19,943 nucleotides of DNA from Candidatus Peribacter sp. UBA2144 (GTDB taxonomy: Bacteria > Patescibacteriota > Gracilibacteria > Peribacterales > Peribacteraceae). A program made the translations under genes and the position numbers. Below the pieces are notes generated by a model. It was not told where the DNA came from and made no database searches. It saw only the letters and a program-made list of their open reading frames with translations. Below, in pieces: positions 12,193 through 18,207 of the stretch; the first letter of the stretch is position 1, and each line of letters begins with the position of its first letter. Location of the stretch: assembly GCA_002328295.1 (NCBI GenBank), contig DCXE01000044.1:1-19943 (forward strand). The letters run 5' to 3'.

Positions 12193-14603
12193 ATCAAAAA
12201 CCACTCGATATAACCGGCACGCATCTTGCAACTGGCAGAGCCCTGATGAAAATACTATATGGGTATATTGCATTCCTTGTTTATGTAATTATTGTAGCTT
12301 TGATGGGAGTGATGCTTTGGCTTACTGGAGGATTGCCGCCTCTTACAATTGCTTGCGCTCTATTCTTTTTTCCAGTTTTTGCATTTCACATGTTCCTGGA
12401 GCAGGCATTCTTACGAAGAGGTAAAAAAGTCAGATGGAATACGCATGAAGCCGAACACATTTCATACGCGTTAGTAAGAGGAGTTCCTGATATGTCCAAA
12501 ATCACTTTGCTGGATTTGGTTCAGGCATCCATAACCAGTCCGGTAGGGAGCTTTATTGTAAAAGAAATGGGCAAGGATCCGGACGAGTTTTTAAAGCGTG
12601 CTACTTTGCTTGTGGAAGCAGCCGAGATTACGGATATAGAGAAGTTTGTAAAGGAGGGATACAAGGCAATGAAGGAATGGGGTCGTTCGAGAATAGATTC
12701 AGGAGTAATACTTGCACTTCTTTTCAGAGATGAACAAGGATTCCGCGAGGAGCTTTTCGAATCAGACTTGGAATTTAACGACGTGCTTGCTATCCTCAAG
12801 TGGGAGAGTTTCCATAGAAAGTTCGAAGATAAAGTTCCTTTTTGGTCAACAAAAGGACTACTTAGGACATTTGGCGGAGTTGGCAGGTCATGGGTAATGG
12901 GTTATACGGATGAGTTGGATAGACTTACTGATGATTTGAGTGAGCATGTTCTTTGGTCAGCTGAGCGCCATGTTCGTATTCATGAGGATGAACAGAAACA
13001 AGCGATTCGGATTATAAATAAATCCAATCTTCATGATTTGCTGATAATGGGTCCAGTTGGCGTAGGAAAGAAAACACTTGTGGAAAATATAGCGTACTCG
13101 ATTCGCAGGAATGAACGCGACGAATCTAAGGCATATTCAAGAGTTTTGATGTTAAAGACCGCAGAACTTCTTTCGGGTACGTCTAACCCTGATGCATTTC
13201 TTTTGCATGCGCTAAAAGATGCTAAACAATCGGGCAGATTCATTCTGGTGATTCAGGATTTGGCGTTGATGCTTAAATCGGGTGGAGAAAATATTCGTGG
13301 CATACTTTCGAAGTTTATCAGGGAAAAAGCAGTCCAACTTATTGGAATTATCAGTACAGAGGATTACCACAGTTATCTAAAGAACGATCCGTCTTTGGAT
13401 CAGTATTTTGAAAAGATGATTGTGGAAGAGCCGAGCGAAGAGGAAACAGTTTATGTTTTAATGGAGCAAACCTTCAAATTGCAGAAGGAAATTGGAGTGC
13501 AAGTTACTTACAGTGCGCTAAAAAGTATCAAGCGCTTGTCGGAAAGGTATCTAGCTGGAATGTCATTCCCTGGGAAAGCCGTGTCGGTATTAGAGGATGC
13601 AATGTTGCTTGCGAAGGATAAGAAGGATAAGTTTGTTAAGGAGAGCCATATTAGAGAGATAATTTCACAAAAAGGAAGAGTTGATGTGACCGAGATGGAT
13701 AAGGACGATAAGCAGAGAGTTTTGAATTTAGGAAATTCACTTAGAAAAAGAATAGTAGGACAAACGCGCGCGATAGATGCTTTGACCGGCACTCTTAAGC
13801 GTGCGGCTTTGGAAATACACGAGGGCACCAGACCTCTTGGTACATTCTTATTCCTGGGATCAACTGGTATAGGAAAAACGCATACTGCAAAAATCTTAGC
13901 TGATGAATACTTTGGATCTGCAGATAGCATGATACGTTTGGATATGAATGAGTATTCCACTCCAGATTCAGTTGCGGGTATTACAGGAGGAGGAGATGGA
14001 AGTTTTCTTGCGCGCCAAGTGCATGACAAGCCGTTCTCGCTGATACTTATGGACGAGATCGAGAAGGCACATCCAAATGTTCTAAACTTATTCCTTCAGA
14101 TTCTTGATGAGGGACTTTTGATAGATCACAGCGGAGGAAAGACTGACTTTAGAAACACCATCATTATCGCCACATCTAATGCGGGCGCTTTGTTTGTTCG
14201 AGATGCGGCGATCAAAGGAACCAAGGTTGATACGGATGAATTTAAGCAAAGCCTGATCGATCATATCCTTAAGGCTGGTGCATTCTCTCCGGAGTTCATG
14301 AACCGTTTTGATGAAGTGATACTCTTCAATCCGCTTAGTAAAGAAGAAGCCAAGCAAGTTGCTATCTTGATGCTTGATAGCATTGTGCGCGAGATGCAAG
14401 ACAAGAGGGGTATTACACTTAAGCTCGATGAGGAGGTCCTTAACGATTTGGTTAAAAAGGGATACAGCGCAGAGTTTGGAGCTCGTGAAATGCGTAGGAC
14501 AATTGTAGATACTATCGAGAACAGGTTGGCGGATTACATGCTGGAGAATGAAGTAAAGAGGGGAGAAGAGATTTTCTTAAAAAAAGAAAATAATGGTAAT
14601 TAG
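12189..14603 (+). CDS. Membrane-anchored Clp/Hsp100-family AAA+ ATPase, degenerate D1
   Basis: An 804-aa Hsp100-like unfoldase fixed in the membrane. Layout: two transmembrane helices (about 22-47 and 51-71), a Clp-N-like helical region (about 85-205), AAA+ D1 (about 260-450) and AAA+ D2 with a C-terminal D2-small domain (about 515-795). D2 is intact: Walker A GSTGIGKT (557-564), Walker B LILMDEIEKAHP (Asp622, Glu623), sensor Asn664, Arg finger 706 in EFMNRFDEV, sensor-2 GAR at 764-766. D1 is not: Walker A reads GPVGVGKK and Walker B ILVIQDLA lacks the catalytic Glu. No VGF/LGF ClpP-docking loop is seen in D2. GTG 12189, overlapping the upstream stop, is the chosen start; an earlier TTG lies inside the preceding gene. 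Substrates are unknown. Confidence 0.88.
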   Translation: MNQKPLDITGTHLATGRALMKILYGYIAFLVYVIIVALMGVMLWLTGGLPPLTIACALFFFPVFAFHMFLEQAFLRRGKKVRWNTHEAEHISYALVRGVPDMSKITLLDLVQASITSPVGSFIVKEMGKDPDEFLKRATLLVEAAEITDIEKFVKEGYKAMKEWGRSRIDSGVILALLFRDEQGFREELFESDLEFNDVLAILKWESFHRKFEDKVPFWSTKGLLRTFGGVGRSWVMGYTDELDRLTDDLSEHVLWSAERHVRIHEDEQKQAIRIINKSNLHDLLIMGPVGVGKKTLVENIAYSIRRNERDESKAYSRVLMLKTAELLSGTSNPDAFLLHALKDAKQSGRFILVIQDLALMLKSGGENIRGILSKFIREKAVQLIGIISTEDYHSYLKNDPSLDQYFEKMIVEEPSEEETVYVLMEQTFKLQKEIGVQVTYSALKSIKRLSERYLAGMSFPGKAVSVLEDAMLLAKDKKDKFVKESHIREIISQKGRVDVTEMDKDDKQRVLNLGNSLRKRIVGQTRAIDALTGTLKRAALEIHEGTRPLGTFLFLGSTGIGKTHTAKILADEYFGSADSMIRLDMNEYSTPDSVAGITGGGDGSFLARQVHDKPFSLILMDEIEKAHPNVLNLFLQILDEGLLIDHSGGKTDFRNTIIIATSNAGALFVRDAAIKGTKVDTDEFKQSLIDHILKAGAFSPEFMNRFDEVILFNPLSKEEAKQVAILMLDSIVREMQDKRGITLKLDEEVLNDLVKKGYSAEFGAREMRRTIVDTIENRLADYMLENEVKRGEEIFLKKENNGN

Positions 14604-14654
14604 AGTGTTGGGGGTCGGAAGTATTTAGGTTTGTATTGGTTAATGATCTGTTTT

Positions 14655-14740
14655 GGGTCACTGGTCACAGGTCTTGCGACTTGTGACTCTAGTTCACGTT
14701 AATGAAGTTTTGAGTAGTCAGTTCAGTGACCCGCGACCCC
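14655..14740. repeat. Inverted heptamer array between the Hsp100 gene and groEL
   Basis: Units of GGTCACA/GGTCTTG and the inverse GCGACTTGTGAC recall the 4736-4833 array. GGGTCACTG (14655-14663) pairs perfectly with CAGTGACCC (14724-14732), with a smaller hairpin (GTCACA/TGTGAC) inside. It lies between convergent genes and may end both transcripts, though no T-tract was seen. The rest of the 172-bp gap holds nothing I can identify. Confidence 0.65.
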
Positions 14741-14775
14741 CAATAGTTCTAATTGATTGCACCATGCTGCTATTT

Positions 14776-16413
14776 TCACATCATTCCTCCCATCCCTCCC
14801 ATTCCGCCATCCGGCATTGCGGGCATGGCAGGCTCTTCCTTTGGGATCTCTGTAATAGCAACTTCGAGAGTCAGGAACATTGATGCGACTGAGGCAGCGT
14901 TTTCGAGTGCTGAGCGTGTTACTTTCTTTGGATCGATAACCATCGCTTTTACAAGATCTTCGTACTTGTCAGTTAAAACATTGTAACCTTCGTTGCCTTT
15001 TGCCTTCTTAACTTTATCCAGGACAACGTCGCCTGCAACTCCTGCATTTTCTGCAATAGTTCTAGTTGGTGCCGTAAGAGCGTTTTTAACAATATCAACT
15101 CCGATTGCTTCATCCTCATCATCAGTCTTCACTTTATCCAAAACTTCCAGTGCGCGGATATAAGCTGTGCCTCCTCCGGGAACTATTCCTTCCTCGGCTG
15201 CTGCGCGAGTTGCTTGCAAGGCATCTTCTACTCTGTGCTGTTTTTCTTTTTGCTCAACTTCCGTGGCGGCACCGACTTTTATAACTGCAACTCCACCCGA
15301 AAGCTTTGCAAGCCTCTCCTGCAGTTTCTCTTTATCAAAGTCAGATGAAGTTTTATCAAGTGCAGACTTTATCTCTCCGATTCGAGATTCAATATCATCC
15401 TTATTTCCTCCACCGTCGATAATTAGCGAATTATCTTTGTCAGCAACCACTCTTCGCGCCGTTCCCAGATCTTCGACCGTTGCGTTTTCTAGTTTAAGAC
15501 CAACTTCCTCCGAAATTACTCGTCCTCCCGTAAGAGCTGCAATATCTTTGAGCATGTCTTTTCTTCTATCGCCGAATGCAGGAGCTTTGATTGCAAGTGC
15601 GGAGAATGTCCCTCTGAGTTTATTTACAACCAAAGTCGCAAGAGCTTCTCCTTCAACGTTTTCTGAAATTATCACAATCTCTTTCTTTCCTTTCTGGGCA
15701 AGTCCTTCAAGTAATGGAAGGATATCCTGTATTGATCCAATTTTACTATCTGTAATCAGGATGTAAGGGTCTTCGAAGACCGCCTCCATCTTTGCAGTAT
15801 CTGTAACAAAGTAAGGAGAGATGTATCCGTTATCAAACTGCATTCCTTCTACGTACTCTTTCTCTAGTCCAAGCGTTTGACCTGCTTCGACTGTAACAAC
15901 ACCGTCTTTACCTGCTTGCTCAATAACTTCTGCAATAGTATCGCCTACCTCAGGATCTTGTGCGGAAATGTTTGCAACCGCTGCATACTCTTCCTTTTTG
16001 GAAACGTCTTTCTTCATATCCTCAAGCTTCTCGACAATCGCTTTTACTGCTTTATCAATTCCGCGCTTCATAGAGATTGCATTAACTCCGGAACTAACGT
16101 GCTTCAGTCCTTCCTCCATTATTGCGTGTGCGAGAACTGTCGCTGTCGTGGTTCCGTCACCAGCGGCGTCATTAGTTTTAGTAGCAGCTTCGCGAACGAG
16201 TTGTGCTCCTGTATTTTCAAACGGATCTTCGAGTTCTACTTCTTTCGCGACAGAGACACCGTCTTTTGTAACAGTAGGACCGCCGAACTTCTTTTCGATG
16301 ACAGCGTTCCTGCCCTTCGGGCCCATTGTGGATTTAACTGCGTTTGTAAGTTGGATCACTCCAGCGAAGATTTTTTCGCGTGCATCGTTGGAGAAAAGTA
16401 ATTGCTTAGCCAT
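14776..16413 (-). CDS. groL: Chaperonin GroEL (60 kDa, HSP60)
   Basis: A 545-aa group I chaperonin subunit that forms the double-ring folding chamber capped by GroES. The N terminus MAKQLLFSNDAREK, nucleotide-binding DGTTTATVLA (86-95), the VEDALQATRAAAEEG segment with the ATPase Asp, PGGGTAYIRAL and the GGM-rich C-terminal tail (GGMGGMGGMM) are all standard, as is the length. It lies 38 bp downstream of groES in the same operon, and almost all of that gap is a heptamer repeat. The start lacks a Shine-Dalgarno sequence. Heat-shock control is expected through the CIRCE element upstream of groES. Confidence 0.98.
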   Translation of the reverse strand: MAKQLLFSNDAREKIFAGVIQLTNAVKSTMGPKGRNAVIEKKFGGPTVTKDGVSVAKEVELEDPFENTGAQLVREAATKTNDAAGDGTTTATVLAHAIMEEGLKHVSSGVNAISMKRGIDKAVKAIVEKLEDMKKDVSKKEEYAAVANISAQDPEVGDTIAEVIEQAGKDGVVTVEAGQTLGLEKEYVEGMQFDNGYISPYFVTDTAKMEAVFEDPYILITDSKIGSIQDILPLLEGLAQKGKKEIVIISENVEGEALATLVVNKLRGTFSALAIKAPAFGDRRKDMLKDIAALTGGRVISEEVGLKLENATVEDLGTARRVVADKDNSLIIDGGGNKDDIESRIGEIKSALDKTSSDFDKEKLQERLAKLSGGVAVIKVGAATEVEQKEKQHRVEDALQATRAAAEEGIVPGGGTAYIRALEVLDKVKTDDEDEAIGVDIVKNALTAPTRTIAENAGVAGDVVLDKVKKAKGNEGYNVLTDKYEDLVKAMVIDPKKVTRSALENAASVASMFLTLEVAITEIPKEEPAMPAMPDGGMGGMGGMM

Positions 16414-16420
16414 AATAAGA

Positions 16421-16454
16421 AAGTGAAAAGTTAAAAGTGAAAAGTTAAAAGTTA
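16421..16454. repeat. Heptamer repeat array inside the groES-groEL operon
   Basis: Alternating 7-bp units AAGTGAA and AAGTTAA, almost identical to the left arm at 10966-10990, but here in one orientation only. They fill the intergenic gap, and the last unit supplies the groES stop codon (TTA at 16452-16454 on the plus strand). With no inverse arm the array should not terminate transcription, which suits its place within an operon. Confidence 0.8.
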
Positions 16455-16781
16455 GACAACTTTTCCAAGTACGGAATCAAGATGAAGGACTTTAACTTCG
16501 ATATCTTTGCCTTCTGTGGACTTAAGTTTGACGTCATCTCCTGCGTATTTGCCGAAGAGGACTTTGTCTCCGACCTTAAGGAATGCGGAAGGATCGGCAC
16601 AGTCTTTGCCTACTCCACCTTTACCGATGGCAATAACTACTCCTTCGGAAGGTTTCTCTTTATTTGCAGTATCAGGGATAACAATTCCGGAAGCTGTAAC
16701 TTCTTCGGCTTCCAAAGGCATTATTACTACTCGATCGCCCAATGGCTCTATTTTTACTGCAAGTTGGGGTACATCAGACAT
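16452..16781 (-). CDS. groES: Co-chaperonin GroES
   Basis: A 109-aa subunit of the heptameric lid of the GroEL chamber. IEPLGDRVVIMPLEAEEVT and SGIVIPDTA match the family's N-terminal strand and mobile loop. GVVIAIGKG, VGDKVLFGKYAG and the closing strand follow. It is somewhat longer than the usual 95-97 residues, mainly at the two ends. It is the first gene of the groES-groEL operon. The promoter overlaps a CIRCE operator, implying repression by HrcA. The predicted leader of about 20 nt has no Shine-Dalgarno sequence. Confidence 0.97.
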   Translation of the reverse strand: MSDVPQLAVKIEPLGDRVVIMPLEAEEVTASGIVIPDTANKEKPSEGVVIAIGKGGVGKDCADPSAFLKVGDKVLFGKYAGDDVKLKSTEGKDIEVKVLHLDSVLGKVV

Positions 16782-16797
16782 AATAAAATGGGGTTAA

Positions 16798-16824
16798 CTA
16801 GCAGTCGGCATTTTAGAGTGCTAA
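16798..16824 (-). promoter_or_regulatory. CIRCE operator (HrcA site) of groES-groEL
   Basis: On the minus strand, TTAGCACTC, 9 bp, then GACTGCTAG. The consensus is TTAGCACTC-N9-GAGTGCTAA, so the left half is perfect and the right half matches 7 of 9. It overlaps the -10 (TAAAAT, 16810-16815), where HrcA binding would block RNA polymerase. hrcA itself is not in the window. Confidence 0.88.
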
Positions 16825-16837
16825 GAAGCTGAGTCAA
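16810..16837 (-). promoter_or_regulatory. groES-groEL promoter
   Basis: TTGACT (16832-16837), 16-bp spacer, TAAAAT (16810-16815) on the minus strand. This is the best complete sigma-70-type promoter in the window. It overlaps the CIRCE element. Confidence 0.75.
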
Positions 16838-16972
16838 GTAATAAAGGATTTCTTATACAAATTTATTGAGCATTTGACAATTCTGACGTATCCTGACCGT
16901 CCTGTCCGCACGTAGCGGTTGGGAAATGCGCTGTTCGAGTTTGATACTTCAAATTGCATTGGAGGTGGGATA

Positions 16973-17128
16973 ATGAAAGTCCCTAGGAAAATCGTTCTGA
17001 CCGTTTTGGGTTTTGTGGCCTTCCTGTCCATCGTTCTGCTCGTCGTATCAGTGAGTGGAGTGTGGCAGGAGGCCGAGCCAGACTATTCGCCACCCGATCC
17101 GCCGGCGGTGCTCGAGATGGAAGAATGA
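16973..17128 (+). CDS. 51-aa single-span membrane peptide
   Basis: The ATG at 16973 is preceded by GGAGGT at ordinary spacing, the only strong Shine-Dalgarno sequence in the window. Residues 1-6 are basic, about 7-29 form one hydrophobic helix, and the tail is acidic and Pro-rich (PDYSPPDPPAVLEMEE). Function unknown. By my count the gene is about 55% G+C (86 of 156), visibly richer than its neighbours, and a classic terminator follows it. These traits set it apart and suggest recent transfer or a highly expressed, unusual unit. A possible promoter is TTGGGA (16919-16924) with GATACT (16943-16948). Confidence 0.65.
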   Translation: MKVPRKIVLTVLGFVAFLSIVLLVVSVSGVWQEAEPDYSPPDPPAVLEMEE

Positions 17129-17168
17129 TTTGCAGATTCGCGGAGAGGAAAATAGCGCGAAGCAAAGA

Positions 17169-17194
17169 CCCGCCGTGTCGGCGGGCCTTTTTTT
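17169..17194 (+). terminator. Rho-independent terminator
   Basis: CCCGCCG (17169-17175), a TGT loop and CGGCGGG (17179-17185) form a perfect 7-bp GC stem. CC and seven Ts (17188-17194) follow. It ends the 51-aa peptide transcript and is the only textbook terminator in the window. Confidence 0.9.
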
Positions 17195-17224
17195 ATATTT
17201 GTGAGAGTGATAACCTACCGTCCT

Positions 17225-17917
17225 ATGAAAAAATCTCTTATCACAATCAGCGTCATCTTACTTGCAAGCTGCGCTCAGGCAGAACCTAAGGAACCAGAAG
17301 CTGAGGGAACTCCATTTACAAACGAAGAAGTAGGTTTCAGTTTAATAGTTCCGGAAGGAGTTGAATTGCTTTCAGCGGATCACTTAGTTCCCAGTTCCAC
17401 AGGAAGCATTGCGCTTACCGTCAGAGTTGATGACGTTAGTGAACTTGAGGAAGCAGGTCTTTATTCAAAACAGTCAGCCGAAGAAGTTATAAAGAATTTA
17501 GAAAAAGGAGAACTGGGCCCCGGACTTGATTTTGAAGAAGAGAAATCAGAAAAAATTGTATCTCTTGGTACCCTCAACGCAAGAGAGGGAATGATATTTG
17601 GACGGTTTGAAGTGTGTGACGTTACGTTCGAAAGAATTTTGGTTTTCTATCCGAAGAAGGATGACAAGACATATCAGGTTGTAATTAATCTAAGCATGCC
17701 AAACGAAAAAATGATTCCTGCTTTCCCGGATTACTTCCATAAAGATGCGGATAATTGTGGAGATGAATTAGTTTGGATTCAGCAGGCAGAGACAGGCGAG
17801 AACATGCGAATATTCAGCAAATTCCATCATTATGAAGTTCAAACAAATGAGCATTCCCTTATCAAGGAATGGAATGAAACGTTTGAGGAGATAAAGGGGG
17901 GTATTAAGTTCAATTGA
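17225..17917 (+). CDS. Predicted lipoprotein
   Basis: A 230-aa protein of unknown function. MKKSLITISVILLASC is a signal peptide with a lipobox (LASC, lipidated Cys16). The rest is acidic and mostly beta-like: FTNEEVGFSLIVPEGVELL near the N terminus recalls small lipoproteins that bind at the outer membrane face, but I can name no family. Two further cysteines (about 133 and 178) could pair. I chose ATG 17225 over an in-frame GTG at 17201 because it gives a clean signal peptide. A weak -10 (GATAAC, 17209-17214) ends 10 bp upstream, after the terminator of the previous gene. No Shine-Dalgarno sequence. Confidence 0.8.
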   Translation: MKKSLITISVILLASCAQAEPKEPEAEGTPFTNEEVGFSLIVPEGVELLSADHLVPSSTGSIALTVRVDDVSELEEAGLYSKQSAEEVIKNLEKGELGPGLDFEEEKSEKIVSLGTLNAREGMIFGRFEVCDVTFERILVFYPKKDDKTYQVVINLSMPNEKMIPAFPDYFHKDADNCGDELVWIQQAETGENMRIFSKFHHYEVQTNEHSLIKEWNETFEEIKGGIKFN

Positions 17918-17921
17918 TAAG

Positions 17922-17967
17922 TCAGCCTTCGCTCCTGATGGCCTGCCAGCCGAAGCCACAGCGAGAT
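17922..17967. repeat. Degenerate palindromic repeat fragment
   Basis: The stretch holds CAGCCTTCGCTC and AGCCGAAGCCACAGCGAG, partly complementary to each other. It looks like a fragment of the dispersed palindromes common between genes in CPR genomes. This is a weak call. Confidence 0.35.
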
Positions 17968-18010
17968 TGTTGATCATTTCTACAATTGAATTCAGGAGGC
18001 TACGGCCGAC

Positions 18011-18031
18011 AGCCTACGCGTAGCGTAGGCT
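18011..18031. terminator. Hairpin abutting the 3' end of tRNA-Leu
   Basis: AGCCTACGC (18011-18019), loop GTA, GCGTAGGCT (18023-18031): a perfect 9-bp stem directly after the encoded CCA and sharing its last base. No T-tract follows on the minus strand, so it may be a processing signal or a dispersed palindrome rather than a true terminator. Confidence 0.45.
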
Positions 18032-18117
18032 GGTGCCGACGGAGAGACTTGAACTCTCACAGGATTGCTCCTACACGCTTCTGAAGCGTGCGCGTCTACC
18101 ATTCCGCCACGTCGGCA
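18031..18117 (-). tRNA. tRNA-Leu (anticodon CAG)
   Basis: An 87-nt class II tRNA with CCA encoded (TGG at 18031-18033 on the plus strand). Acceptor arms TGCCGAC and GTCGGCA pair perfectly. The anticodon stem CACGC/GCGTG encloses the loop TTCAGAA, giving anticodon CAG (plus strand 18081-18083), which reads CUG. A long variable arm and GTTCAAGTC T-loop are present, as expected for leucine tRNA. Confidence 0.95.
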
Positions 18118-18170
18118 TTATCCTAATTATCCATTTTCCATTTTTATTTATCAATTGATAATTCAATTAA
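18118..18170. repeat. Degenerate heptamer array carrying the tRNA promoter
   Basis: AT-rich DNA with a 7-bp period (ATTATCC, ATTTTCC, ATTTTTA, TTTATCA, ATTGATA, ATTCAAT), related to the array at 1-36. It contains a perfect 14-bp palindrome, TTATCAATTGATAA (18148-18161), and the tRNA-Leu promoter. Confidence 0.55.
18126..18154 (-). promoter_or_regulatory. tRNA-Leu promoter
   Basis: TTGATA (18149-18154), a 17-bp spacer and GATAAT (18126-18131) on the minus strand. The -10 ends 8 bp before the tRNA 5' end. Confidence 0.7.
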
Positions 18171-18193
18171 ACGCATTTGGGGTTAATTTAGTG

Positions 18194-18199
18194 TAGAAT
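18194..18199 (+). promoter_or_regulatory. -10 element of the O-antigen ligase-like gene
   Basis: TAGAAT in the context TGTAGAATG ends 8 bp before ATG 18208. No Shine-Dalgarno sequence or clear -35. Confidence 0.45.
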
Positions 18200-18207
18200 G
18201 CTTCGGT

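Noticed and set aside
14653..16426. Several plus-strand ORFs opposite groEL and groES
   Set aside because: They are antisense shadows of strongly conserved chaperonin genes, with low-complexity Ser/Phe-rich translations.
16871..16902. TTGACA at 16874-16879 as a plus-strand promoter
   Set aside because: No -10-like hexamer occurs at 16-18 bp spacing. A better candidate lies at 16919-16948.
17201..17224. GTG start for the 17.2-kb lipoprotein
   Set aside because: It adds eight residues in front of a clean signal peptide that begins at ATG 17225.
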